Shown here: positions 21,844 through 30,594 of the stretch, one piece after another | Layout: each line of letters begins with the position of its first letter | How positions within the stretch are numbered: position 1 is the stretch's first letter | Source of the DNA: JAAYAY01 sp964563135 | GTDB lineage: Bacteria; Planctomycetota; Planctomycetia; Pirellulales; Thermoguttaceae | Length of the DNA stretch: 64,000 nt | Direction: 5' to 3' | NCBI GenBank assembly: GCA_964563135.1 | Contig: CAZLWV010000028.1 | Location: 1-64,000, forward strand | The notes under the pieces: model-generated | Database searches by the model: none | What the model was told of the DNA's origin: nothing | What the model saw: the letters and a program-made list of their open reading frames with translations, nothing else | Position numbers and translations under genes: made by a program

Positions 21844-23244
21844 ATGCGCTGTACGGTAGTTGCCTGTCTGCTGCTGGGAAGTGGTTTGTTCAGCCTGTCT
21901 GTGGGAGCGGAGTCTCTGGGGGCGGAAGCCGCCGAGGTGAAAACCGAGTGGAAGGCCGGCACGGCCACGGTCGTGATCACACCGGACGAGATGATGTGGA
22001 TGGCCGGGTATGCCTCCCGAACCAAACCGTCGGAGGGAATGGTTCACGACCTGAACGCCAAGTCGCTGGCACTGGAAGACGCCGAGGGGACACGGCTGGT
22101 AATCGTGACCCTCGATCTGGTCAGCATTCCCAGGGACGTGCGCAACTGGGTGGAGGAACAGGTCGGCCAGAAGTATCAACTGCCCCGCGAGAGCCTGCTC
22201 ATCAATGCTTCGCACACCCATTGCGGTCCCGAACTCCGGCCCGACAAGGTCTATCTGCCAACAGACCGTGCCGAGCAATCCCGGCGCTATGTGGGAAAGC
22301 TCCAGCAGAAACTGGTGGAGGTAATCGGCAAGGCGATTGAGGACATGACTCCGGTCTCGCTGAGTTACTGCCATGCCCGAGCGGGCTTTGCGATGAATCG
22401 GCGTACGCCCACCAAGAGCGGTTTCAGCAACCACCCCAATCCCGATGGGCCGGTCGATCATGATGTGCCGGTGCTTCAGGTGGCCATGGGCGAGAACCAA
22501 CTGAAGGCATTGCTGTTCGGCTACGCGTGCCATTCCACAACGCTCAGTTTCTACCAGTTCTGCGGCGACTACAGCGGATTTGCCCAGCGGAATCTGCAGC
22601 AGGCCCATCCGGGCGCGACGGCGCTGTTCCTGGCCGGGTGCGGGGGCGACCAGAACCCCTATCCCCGGGGCGAACTGCAGCTGTGCGAGCAGCATGGCCG
22701 CGCGTTGTCGAACGGCGTGGAGGCGGCGCTGCTGACCAACTCCACCCCGATCCACGGGCCGCTGCGCCTGGCCTACGACGAGGTGGTTCTCCAGTTCGCC
22801 GAGCCCCCCTCCCGGGAACAATTGGAGAAGGAGGCCCAATCCAGCAACGTGTGGGAGCAGAGGCATGCCCAGCTCCTGCTCAAGGAACTGGAGGACTCGG
22901 GCAAGATCCGGACAACCTATTCGGCGCCCATCCAGGTCGCCCGCTTCGGTTCGGAATTGATTCTGGCGGCGATCTCGGGCGAGACGGTGGTCGACTATTC
23001 GCTTCGGCTCAAGAAGGAGATGGCGGGGCCGGCCGTGTGGGTGGCCGGCTACTCAAACGATGTCTTCGCCTACCTCCCCTCGCTGCGAATCCTCGAAGAA
23101 GGGGGCTACGAAGGTGGGGAAGCGATGCGTTATTCGTCGCTGCCGGGGCCGTTTGCCCCCACGGTGGAGAGAATCGTTGTCGAGAAGGTGAAGGAACTGG
23201 CCGCCAAGACGGCAGCGCCGGCAGGCGTGCCGAGCGTGCCCTGA
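21844..23244 (+). CDS. Exported neutral/alkaline ceramidase-like protein
   Basis: 466 residues with a signal peptide (VVACLLLGSGLFSLSVGAE). The body matches the N-terminal domain of neutral/alkaline non-lysosomal ceramidases: 'GTATVVITP' opening, 'VIVTLDLVSIPRDV', the zinc-site ASHTHCGP, 'YACHSTTLS' and 'LAGCGGDQNPYPRG'. Full ceramidases are longer (>650 aa) and have a C-terminal domain that is absent; such short versions are abundant in planctomycetes and their substrate is unknown. A zinc hydrolase acting outside the cytoplasm is the safest statement. It converges with the Gfo/Idh/MocA gene. Confidence 0.83.
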   Translation: MRCTVVACLLLGSGLFSLSVGAESLGAEAAEVKTEWKAGTATVVITPDEMMWMAGYASRTKPSEGMVHDLNAKSLALEDAEGTRLVIVTLDLVSIPRDVRNWVEEQVGQKYQLPRESLLINASHTHCGPELRPDKVYLPTDRAEQSRRYVGKLQQKLVEVIGKAIEDMTPVSLSYCHARAGFAMNRRTPTKSGFSNHPNPDGPVDHDVPVLQVAMGENQLKALLFGYACHSTTLSFYQFCGDYSGFAQRNLQQAHPGATALFLAGCGGDQNPYPRGELQLCEQHGRALSNGVEAALLTNSTPIHGPLRLAYDEVVLQFAEPPSREQLEKEAQSSNVWEQRHAQLLLKELEDSGKIRTTYSAPIQVARFGSELILAAISGETVVDYSLRLKKEMAGPAVWVAGYSNDVFAYLPSLRILEEGGYEGGEAMRYSSLPGPFAPTVERIVVEKVKELAAKTAAPAGVPSVP

Positions 23245-23352
23245 AGCCGGCGGTTGGCTGGCCGACCTCCCGATTCACGGATGGGCAATCCCTGGCATCT
23301 CGGCAGACGGGCCGCTTCGGCCCATGGAGCGGAGCGGCCGTCTGCAGCAGAA

Positions 23353-23369
23353 GGCTCCAGCAAGGAGCC
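23353..23369 (-). terminator. Stem-loop directly after the Gfo/Idh/MocA stop codon
   Basis: GGCTCC (23353-23358) and GGAGCC (23364-23369) form a 6-bp stem with a 5-nt loop immediately downstream of the minus-strand stop. It has no T-run, so intrinsic termination is doubtful; it may only be a 3'-end stabiliser. Confidence 0.3.
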
Positions 23370-24782
23370 TCAGACTTCCACCCACTGGCCCGGTACGGGG
23401 GCCGGGTAGCGGCCGTTGGCGTCGGCCTGGACTGGGGCGGGACTGCCATCGGTGAGGGTGTCGATGCCGGCGAAGAACTGGAAGTCGGATGCCGTGGCTT
23501 CTTCCCAGGTGATCGTACGCCCCATGTGCACAGCGGCACGGCCCATGATGGCGCCGAGGTTTGCCTGGGCGGCCCGGCGGGTTTCGTTGTGGGGGCGGTC
23601 CTGGCGGATGGCGCTCAGAAGCACGTCCCATTCGGCCTGCCAGGGGTTCACCTTTTCTTGTCCGGCTTCCCAGGCGATATTGGCCCGGTCCATGTGGTGG
23701 TCCTTGTAGATCTTGCAGGTCGGAGCGTGAACGTTGCCGGAGAACTGCCCGGCGGACTTGGTGCCGTGGACGAAGGTGGCAAAGTCGTTCTCGCACTTGG
23801 GAATATATCGACCGGTGACCAGGGCTTTCGACTGGTCAGAGAACGTGTACTCGATCGAGTAGCTGTCGAGGTTCTGGCTGCAGTCGGTGCTGCCGACGAT
23901 GCGCCCGCCCACGCCATGGGCCGAAACGGGCCAGGAGTCCTTGATCCAGAAACACTCGTCGATCTGGTGGATCATCAGTTCGATGAAGATCCCGCCCGAC
24001 GACCACATGAATTGATAGGGATGGCCGGGGCTGAGCTGCCAGAGCAGTTCGTTCTGATCTCTGGAAAAGGGGGGCATGCAGTAGCCGGGATCCATGCGGT
24101 AGGCGCGGATGAGCTGGATGTCGCCCATCCGCCCATCGCGGATCTCCTGGATCATGGCCTGGCGAGCCGAAGAGTGACGGCACATGAGACCGGCGCCGAT
24201 CTTGAGATTCTTCTTTTCAGCCGCCTCGCCGGCGCGGATCATACGTTTGACTCCACCGGGGTCGGCGGCGAAGTCCTTTTCCATGAAGACGTTAATGCCC
24301 TTCTCAATCGCGTATTCGAGGTGAGGTGCGCGAAAGGCGGCATGGGTGGTAAGAATGGCCACGTCACCCGGGCCCAGGCAATCCATGGCGTGGCGATAGC
24401 CGTCGAAACCGAGGAACCTCCGTTCCTCCGGGGCATCGATCATCTCGCCCAGCATCTTGCCCAGCACTTTGTGGGTCTGATCGAGGCGGTCCTGGCGGAG
24501 GTCGGCCATTGCCACCAGCTTGATCGGACCGCCGGCGGCCGAGCCGGGAGCCCGGTTGGTGCCAGAACTGTCCTCCAGAACCAGTCCGCCAGCCGACATG
24601 GCGTTAGCGACCGCACCGCGTCCGCGTCCGCCGCAGCCGATGAGTGCCAGACGAATGGTGTTGTCTTCTCCGGCGTGGACTCTCGGCACGGCGACGCCTG
24701 CCAGGGCCAGACCGGCAGCCGTCCGGCCGGTATCGGCGAGAAACTGGCGACGGGGAGTGACGTGATCGTTGCGGGTGCTCAT
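23370..24782 (-). CDS. Tat-exported Gfo/Idh/MocA oxidoreductase (paralogue 1)
   Basis: 470 residues. Twin-arginine signal (TPRRQFL, then AAGLALAGVAVPRVHA), a Rossmann dinucleotide site (LIGCGGRGRGAVANA, ~45-60) and the C-terminal Gfo/Idh/MocA beta-sheet domain. EKDFAADP holds the conserved Glu-Lys region of the family. Likely an NAD(P)-dependent sugar or polyol dehydrogenase, exported already folded with cofactor. Compared with relatives there is an insert (~60-80: GGLVLEDSSGTNRAPGSAAG) in the Rossmann region. It is a close paralogue of the gene at 54936-56327. It lies 85 bp downstream of the TIM-barrel-like gene, so the two are probably one unit. Confidence 0.88.
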   Translation of the reverse strand: MSTRNDHVTPRRQFLADTGRTAAGLALAGVAVPRVHAGEDNTIRLALIGCGGRGRGAVANAMSAGGLVLEDSSGTNRAPGSAAGGPIKLVAMADLRQDRLDQTHKVLGKMLGEMIDAPEERRFLGFDGYRHAMDCLGPGDVAILTTHAAFRAPHLEYAIEKGINVFMEKDFAADPGGVKRMIRAGEAAEKKNLKIGAGLMCRHSSARQAMIQEIRDGRMGDIQLIRAYRMDPGYCMPPFSRDQNELLWQLSPGHPYQFMWSSGGIFIELMIHQIDECFWIKDSWPVSAHGVGGRIVGSTDCSQNLDSYSIEYTFSDQSKALVTGRYIPKCENDFATFVHGTKSAGQFSGNVHAPTCKIYKDHHMDRANIAWEAGQEKVNPWQAEWDVLLSAIRQDRPHNETRRAAQANLGAIMGRAAVHMGRTITWEEATASDFQFFAGIDTLTDGSPAPVQADANGRYPAPVPGQWVEV

Positions 24783-24867
24783 AGGGGAACCTCTCGGTGG
24801 AAGAAAGACGGGGAATCTGCGGTTACAGGCAAGACTTCTCTACGGGAAAGGGAAACGGGGCGCCAGG

Positions 24868-26274
24868 CTACTTGTCGCGGAAATCGCAGATGGCATCGCG
24901 AACCGCTGAAAAGACCACGCTATCGGGGCGCTTGTCGAGGCAGTAGGTAACGACGCCGTCGCACTTGCCGTCGCGCCAAGCCTGAAGCGAGACCCGCAAG
25001 AGATCGGCAACGGCCTTGGGGGTGGCCGGATCGCCGTGGCGTTTCTGAAAGTCGGACAGGGTGCCCGCGGTCATCGATACCAGCGGGATGTGGAACCGCC
25101 GCTGACCTGCCTTGGGATCGGCGGCAAAGCCGGTCTCGAACGAGCCCTGGCCCTTCACCTCCCAGGCTGCGGCCTGGCTCAGGTTGGCTCCGAGCTGCAG
25201 CCCGTCGGCCTGAAGCCCATCCACTCGCCAGCGGACTCCGAAATTGCTGACACCGCGCTTGTCGATCAGGCGGAATGTCAGGTGGATGCTCTTCTTGTTC
25301 TGAAGCTGTGGAGCGATGTCGACCTGGATGGAGTGCCATTGAGGCGTTCCGCCCGCAACGTCCTGTTCCCACACCACTTCGTCATCGACCAGCAACTGCT
25401 TGAAGTGAAATCCGGCTGTTTCGGCCGTGAAGTCGTCGCGCTCGCGAAAACGGATCGTGTGTTTGCCGGCCGCCAGGACTTCTGCTACCTGGCTGGCGGC
25501 GACGAAGTCGCCGGCCTTGGAGGGCGAATTCCAAGGATAGCTGAGTTCGCCCGGCACGGGAACTTCCGCGTCGTTGAGCACGGCCCATGCCCAGTCGATC
25601 TCTTCCCGATCCTGGAGGTAGGCGACGACAGCGCCGTCGATGATCTCGTGATAGTCGGCGATGAAGGTACCCCGCAAATCGTCGTAATACAAAAGGGGCA
25701 AGAATGCCAGTTTCGGGTTGATGCCCTTGGCGTGATCCTGCATGCGGCCGACATATTCGGGGGTGAAGAACTGGCGATTGGCGCCAAAATCGTCGATAAC
25801 CCAGGCGGTCAGATTGGAATGCTCCAGCGACAGCCGTGCGATCTCCTCGGCCCAGCGGACGTAGTCGAGCCGATATGGTTCGCTGAAGAGAGTGCCGTGT
25901 TGGGGCGGGCTCTCGCTGGGTGGAACCAGGTAGACCCAGACGGCGATACCGGCCTGCCGTGCTTTGGGAAGGAAGAGCTTCAGGTCGTCCCAGTCGGTGG
26001 GCGCGTGCCAGATGAGCCAGTAGTAGGCCGTGACATCCAATTCCTGAAGGCGCGCGAGGAGGGCGTCGATGTCAACCCGTCCGTCCGCGCGGCGGGGTTC
26101 ACTGTCGTAGTCGGCCAGATGGCGTCCGAGGAAGGCCGGCGCGAGGCGGCTGGACGGAGCTGGTTCGCTCCCGATCGCGGCGGCAACGATGGCGAAGAAT
26201 GCGACCAGCATGCCGAGCGGCGCGGCGAGGAAACCTGTCGCGCCGGGGCGGGAGATGGTGACACCTGGAAACAT
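24868..26274 (-). CDS. Exported TIM-barrel-like protein, possible glycoside hydrolase
   Basis: 468 residues. The N-terminal hydrophobic segment (APLGMLVAFFAIVAAAIGSEP) is a signal peptide or anchor. Residues ~65-260 look like a glycosidase-type (beta/alpha)8 barrel, with YYWLIWHAPTDW, AVWVYLVPPSE and AWVIDDFGAN (candidate acidic residues). A beta-sandwich (~270-390), possibly carbohydrate binding, and a short C-terminal helical part follow. The family is not recognised and catalytic residues are not proven. It is the first gene before the Gfo/Idh/MocA oxidoreductase, which fits a role in processing an external carbohydrate. The start at 26274 was chosen at the signal peptide; an open frame reaches further upstream but is compositionally unlike protein. 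Confidence 0.62.
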   Translation of the reverse strand: MFPGVTISRPGATGFLAAPLGMLVAFFAIVAAAIGSEPAPSSRLAPAFLGRHLADYDSEPRRADGRVDIDALLARLQELDVTAYYWLIWHAPTDWDDLKLFLPKARQAGIAVWVYLVPPSESPPQHGTLFSEPYRLDYVRWAEEIARLSLEHSNLTAWVIDDFGANRQFFTPEYVGRMQDHAKGINPKLAFLPLLYYDDLRGTFIADYHEIIDGAVVAYLQDREEIDWAWAVLNDAEVPVPGELSYPWNSPSKAGDFVAASQVAEVLAAGKHTIRFRERDDFTAETAGFHFKQLLVDDEVVWEQDVAGGTPQWHSIQVDIAPQLQNKKSIHLTFRLIDKRGVSNFGVRWRVDGLQADGLQLGANLSQAAAWEVKGQGSFETGFAADPKAGQRRFHIPLVSMTAGTLSDFQKRHGDPATPKAVADLLRVSLQAWRDGKCDGVVTYCLDKRPDSVVFSAVRDAICDFRDK

Positions 26275-26648
26275 GATCGTTGATCCTCTGCGGGTGGGGT
26301 GGCCGTCGCGCTTTCCCAGAGTATCGTGCCTGGTGGTTTGCGATGCAATGGCCCGCCGATCGAGTCGAGCCTGAATCGTGCCTGGCGGACTCTGACCCGA
26401 CGCCGCCAGACGCCGGGATGAGGTGGGAGCAGAATCGGCAGGAAATTCGGGCCAGATTGAGCGTGCAGCACCAGGCGGGGACTGAGCAGAACGAGTCGGC
26501 CTGTTCTTCCAGCAAGCCCAGGTTCCCATCATCCGGCAGATGCGCGCGTCTGCAACTTGTGAGCGCGCAGGCCTGATGCTCGCCACGAGAGAGTCCGGCT
26601 GGCCGCATTCTCTGACGCAACCGGGGAGCTTCGCGCTCCGCGGGGCCC
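26275..26648. other. Intergenic region between the subtilase and TIM-barrel genes
   Basis: About 375 bp between the stop of the subtilase gene and the start of the TIM-barrel-like gene, both on the minus strand, so it should contain the latter's promoter. No gene, terminator or consensus promoter was identified. Confidence 0.4.
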
Positions 26649-29594
26649 TTACTCCCGATCCCAGGGGCCGGAGACCTTGAGGATGTAGTCGACCGCGCTG
26701 ATCTCGGCGGTATCATCGCCGCCCGAGTTGCTCATGGCGCGGACCTGGTCGAAGTCGTAGACCCAGGCGACCAGCGCCGAGCTGCGGAGATGAGCCATGT
26801 CGCCCGAGGCCGACAGATGATCGGCGAGGGCGGAGTCGTAAAGGGTGGCCTGATCGTTGCCGCTGGTTGCCCTGGCAGTGACGCTCTGGAATCCCCGGGC
26901 GAGGTTGTCGTAGCCGCTGCCGGACATGCGAGCTTCTGCCGCACCGGCGAAGAAGGCATCGGCCCCGGTGGAGTCGTAGAACAGGGCCGTGTTGGTGCCG
27001 CCACTGGACGCGCTGGCTATGACCTGCGAGAAGTTGCTGAGGCTGTTGGCGTAACCGGCGCCGCTGAGCGTCACGTTGTCGGGGCGCGCGATGAGCGTGT
27101 CGTTGCCGGCCGAATCGACGAGCCAGGCCCGGTCGTTGCCCCCGCCGCCGAGCACGTTGACCTCTTCGAAGAATTTGGTGCGGAGGACCGCACCGCCGGA
27201 AATGAGACGGGTGTAGACCGGGGTCGAGATGACAGAATCGGCCGAAGCCGATCCCGTCATACGCGCCAGATCCGTGCCACCGTTTCGAGCGTACGCATGG
27301 ACGGTGTCGAACAGCTTGGCACGCACCAGATAGTCGTCGCCCGTCATTTTGACGCAGTCGGTGCTGGCAACGAACACGTCGTCGCCCGAAGAGTCGCTCA
27401 CACTCGCTTCATCGTTGCCGCCATATCGGGCATACGCGTAGACGACCTCGAACTGGCGGGCGATGAGCGAGAAGCCGGACCCAGTCATGGCGGCGTAACC
27501 GGGCGAAGCGGAGAACAGGTCGTTGCCGGACGAATCGTTGAGGGTCACCGTATCGGACCCGCCGCGACCGAAGACCTCGATCGACTCGGAACTGATCACG
27601 GAAACCGAGTAGCCGGATCCGGAAAGGTCGGCCGAGCCGACTCGGAGCACGGCGGAATCAGATCCAGAGGTGCCGTAAAGGGTCGCCGTATCCGAGCCGG
27701 CCTGGCCGTCAAAGCATATGCGGGAGATTGAGCTGCCGCTGATCTCGTATTGGGTACCGTTGATCGTCACCCGGTAGACGGCCCCCGCCACGATCTGGAA
27801 TTCGTCGGCGTTGCTGGTGCCGCGAACGATCAGCGTGCCTCCCTCCTGGGCAACGAGATTGGTGATGCGGAGGTCGACATCGCTGTTCGTCAGGCCGTCG
27901 GATGTGAAGACCCGCAGGTAAACGGTCTGGCCGGCTGCAAGGGTCACGTCGATTCGTTCGCTGCCGCCATTCGAGGTGCTGGCCGCAAGACGCTGGCCGG
28001 AGGAGTCGACCAGTTCAAGGTCAACATCGCCGCGGCTGTGCTGGAAGCTGGCCTCGACGGTGAAAATCCCCGAGTAGGCGGCGGTCAAGCCGTAAACCTT
28101 CGCTGACGACGAGATCTGCTGGTCGGCCAGCTCCAACTGCTCGACAACGACCGCCTCGGTCAGCGCCGTCGAACCGGCCGCCAGGCGGATGTCGAGGGTG
28201 TATTCTCCCAGTCCCCCGGCCGTTTGCAGGCAGATCGTGTACGGGTTCCCGGCGACGACATCGAACGCAAGCGATCCGTCGGACGACTGCCGGGTCGAAG
28301 CCGACGCCACCTGGACCTTGGCGTCAAGCCCGCCGGTGGAGGCGACCGCCACCGTGACCCGTCCGCTGGATGCTGCGGTGAACGTGAAGTAGTCGCAGTC
28401 GGCCGCGGTTGTGATCGAACCGTTCAGAGTAACACCGCCGGAGATACGTCCCACGTCGTGGGCCGTGGCTGCCGTGGAACCATAGTCGTCCGCCGCAGTT
28501 GGCAGAACCGACTCGAGGGCGGACTCGATGGCGCTGGCAACGTTGAGGCGGCGGTAGCTGATCCCGGTTGCCGAATCGTAGACCAGGTCGGCCGAGTCAT
28601 GAAGCGTTTGGTAGATGGTCTGGGCGGAGATATTGGTGTAGCCCACGGAAGCGTAGGCTTCGCGGACCAGAATGGCGGCGCCGGCTACAAAGGGAGAAGC
28701 CATGCTGGTGCCGGAGTACTGAGCGAAGTCGTCGTCGATGCCGTTGCGGTTGCCCACGTAGTCCGGAACCGTGCTGTTGATGCTCCGGCCCGGGGCGGCG
28801 ATCATCGAGTCATCGCGCTGGGTGAAATAGCTGAGGTTGCCCGACGAGTCGACGGATCCGACGGCCGTCACGTAGGAGCTCGAGGCCGGGTAGCTGAGGA
28901 CACCTGCGCCGACAGACGCATAACTGTTGCCGGCAGCGGCGGCGATGAAGATCCCGTCAGCCGCCAATTGGGCCAGTTCGTCCTCGAGGGCCGCCGCGGC
29001 CGTTGCACTCATGGTGCTCGTCGATGATCCCAGCGACAAGTTGACCGTCGTGATCGGGTTCTCGAACGAGTCGATATGATCGTGGACCCACTGGAGGGCC
29101 TGCTCCACCCAACTGAGCTGCGTCTGCCCGGCGTCGTTGAAGACGCGGAGGGCCACGATATCGACTCCCGGTGCAACGCCAGGATTGTTCTCGTTGCTGG
29201 AGGCAATGATTCCGGCCACGTGGGTGCCGTGGGACCCGCAGGAACCGTCGTCGTAGGGGTCGGCATCGCCTTCAGCGAAATCCCAACCGCCGACCACGGA
29301 ATAGCCGGCACCCAGTCCGCCGCCAAGCGCCGTGTGATTGTAGGCGACCCCCGAGTCGATGATGACGACGGTCTGGCCCTCTCCCGTGAAGTCGTAGTTG
29401 CTCAGGGCCTCTGTCAGGCCGGTCAGATCAAAGGCATCCGTATTGGATGCGGAGAACGAACCGAAATAAGAGGATTGAACGATCTGGTCGGCAGCGAGCT
29501 CGCCGGTCGCAGTGGTGGACAGGACGACGCGGGGTTCGAATGGCTCGAACCGAACGGTGCGAAACGCGTCGAGACGCCGTTGCGGCGATCGCAT
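26649..29594 (-). CDS. Subtilisin-family (S8) protease with LEPR-like N-terminus and tandem repeats
   Basis: 981 residues. The N-terminus carries FEPFEPRVVLS (16-26), a variant of the LEPR-xLL motif seen near the start of many large planctomycete exported proteins. The S8 catalytic domain (~40-390) has the complete triad: Asp80 (IIDSGVAYNH), His122 (SHGTHVAGI) and Ser297 (SGTSMASP). A pre-peptidase-like beta-sandwich (~405-510) follows, then another beta domain. From ~residue 630 there are about seven degenerate repeats of 46-48 residues, each with 'GGxDxAxLxDSxGxD…F…ARA'-type sequence. A secreted or surface-attached protease is likely. The ATG at 29594 places the LEPR motif at the expected distance. 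Confidence 0.88.
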   Translation of the reverse strand: MRSPQRRLDAFRTVRFEPFEPRVVLSTTATGELAADQIVQSSYFGSFSASNTDAFDLTGLTEALSNYDFTGEGQTVVIIDSGVAYNHTALGGGLGAGYSVVGGWDFAEGDADPYDDGSCGSHGTHVAGIIASSNENNPGVAPGVDIVALRVFNDAGQTQLSWVEQALQWVHDHIDSFENPITTVNLSLGSSTSTMSATAAAALEDELAQLAADGIFIAAAAGNSYASVGAGVLSYPASSSYVTAVGSVDSSGNLSYFTQRDDSMIAAPGRSINSTVPDYVGNRNGIDDDFAQYSGTSMASPFVAGAAILVREAYASVGYTNISAQTIYQTLHDSADLVYDSATGISYRRLNVASAIESALESVLPTAADDYGSTAATAHDVGRISGGVTLNGSITTAADCDYFTFTAASSGRVTVAVASTGGLDAKVQVASASTRQSSDGSLAFDVVAGNPYTICLQTAGGLGEYTLDIRLAAGSTALTEAVVVEQLELADQQISSSAKVYGLTAAYSGIFTVEASFQHSRGDVDLELVDSSGQRLAASTSNGGSERIDVTLAAGQTVYLRVFTSDGLTNSDVDLRITNLVAQEGGTLIVRGTSNADEFQIVAGAVYRVTINGTQYEISGSSISRICFDGQAGSDTATLYGTSGSDSAVLRVGSADLSGSGYSVSVISSESIEVFGRGGSDTVTLNDSSGNDLFSASPGYAAMTGSGFSLIARQFEVVYAYARYGGNDEASVSDSSGDDVFVASTDCVKMTGDDYLVRAKLFDTVHAYARNGGTDLARMTGSASADSVISTPVYTRLISGGAVLRTKFFEEVNVLGGGGNDRAWLVDSAGNDTLIARPDNVTLSGAGYANSLSNFSQVIASASSGGTNTALFYDSTGADAFFAGAAEARMSGSGYDNLARGFQSVTARATSGNDQATLYDSALADHLSASGDMAHLRSSALVAWVYDFDQVRAMSNSGGDDTAEISAVDYILKVSGPWDRE
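26690..27708 (-). repeat. Coding tandem repeats, about seven copies of ~140 bp
   Basis: The 3' third of the subtilase gene encodes successive 46-48-residue units. Shared elements are a GGND/GGSD turn, a DSSGND-like acidic turn about ten residues later, a GSGY-like turn, and a closing aromatic-x-x-V-x-A-x-A segment. Identity between copies is moderate, so the repeats are old. Borders are approximate. Confidence 0.75.
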
Positions 29595-30594
29595 GATGCT
29601 GTCTCCTGGATAGTGTGCGCAGACTGGACGCCGTGACAAGCTCATCCATTGCGCCAAACCTGTACCGAACGGCGAATGCCGTCCCATGATACCGTGGTGC
29701 TGGTTGGCGCCAATGACCGCCGATTCGATTAGAGCGAAATTTGGACGAGTAGGGGCAGGACGGCGATGAACCGTGGTAGGAACCGCGTTCTGCGCAGGGT
29801 TTGAATCAACCGGTCACTTGGCTCGCACAACTATAGGTTGCGGAAGGGGTGAGGGAACGGATTTCTCGTCGGCAAGAAAACAGGAGGCCGGAAATGGCCT
29901 CCTTCACCTGGCGAGCGTCTTCTGCGGGGAGAGGGAGGATGCAGAAAGGCAACATCGCCGTTCCGCGGAGATGCTTTGTGGCAGCACAGGTGGTTCTTTT
30001 ACAGCTCTACGAAGGGCAACTTGAATGAGATCGAGGATTTCTTGGGAATTTTCCCAACTATACGGACGTACCGAGCAGAAGTCTTGATCGTGACAAATTA
30101 GGAAGAGAGGGCGAAGCTGGTAAGCCATTTCCTCTCCGGCTCGCGGTGGACTGGCTTCGTCCGAGTGGCCTGTTCCTCCGAAGATTCCCAAATCCACCTG
30201 GTTTCGGACCTGAGGAGTTCCCATGAGTGGCAGGTGGCGGGCCTTGATCGCAATCTTCGCTGGCAGTGCTAGCTTGGATCTCCCGTCGCAGTCCCCGCTA
30301 CTCAATGGTTTGCGGCGGTGGCTGGTTGCCAGCGCTTGGCAAGCTTGCGATCAAGCCCTCTCGGTTGCGACCAGCCGGGGCATCGGAAATGCTGCTCCGC
30401 GATCGCACGCAGCCTGGGCCGACCCCTGCGATGTTGCCGGGACTTGTGGCAGGGCCCCAGCGAGCATCGCTTGCTGCGTCAGGTGCCGCAACCAGCTTCT
30501 CCACGTTTCCCACCTGGGCATATTGCTTGACGAGTCGTAAGATCTTGATATGCTACCGGTTAGGGGTGGTCTCATTCCATTTTCGGAGGGAAGC
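29595..30594. other. 1-kb region without a convincing gene
   Basis: Lies between the divergent subtilase and Hint-protein genes. GC drops noticeably around 29700-30100. A 7-bp stem (GGAGGCC / GGCCTCC, 29882-29901) is present without a T-run. A minus-strand frame at 29904-30305 is open but shows no SD, domain or family feature, and overlapping frames on the other strand are equally open. It may hold decayed coding sequence or regulatory DNA; nothing can be named. Confidence 0.45.

Noticed and set aside
20653..22866. 737-codon minus-strand frame beginning far upstream of the MFS gene
   Set aside because: Only the part from the ATG at 21483 encodes the transporter; the rest is antisense to the ceramidase-like gene.
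22527..24950. 807-codon open frame on the plus strand
   Set aside because: Overlaps the ceramidase-like gene and lies opposite Gfo/Idh/MocA; low-complexity Arg/Gly/Ala sequence without family features.
29904..30305. 133-codon minus-strand frame in the 1-kb gap
   Set aside because: No SD, no family motif, and the opposite strand is equally open; mentioned only within the intergenic entry.
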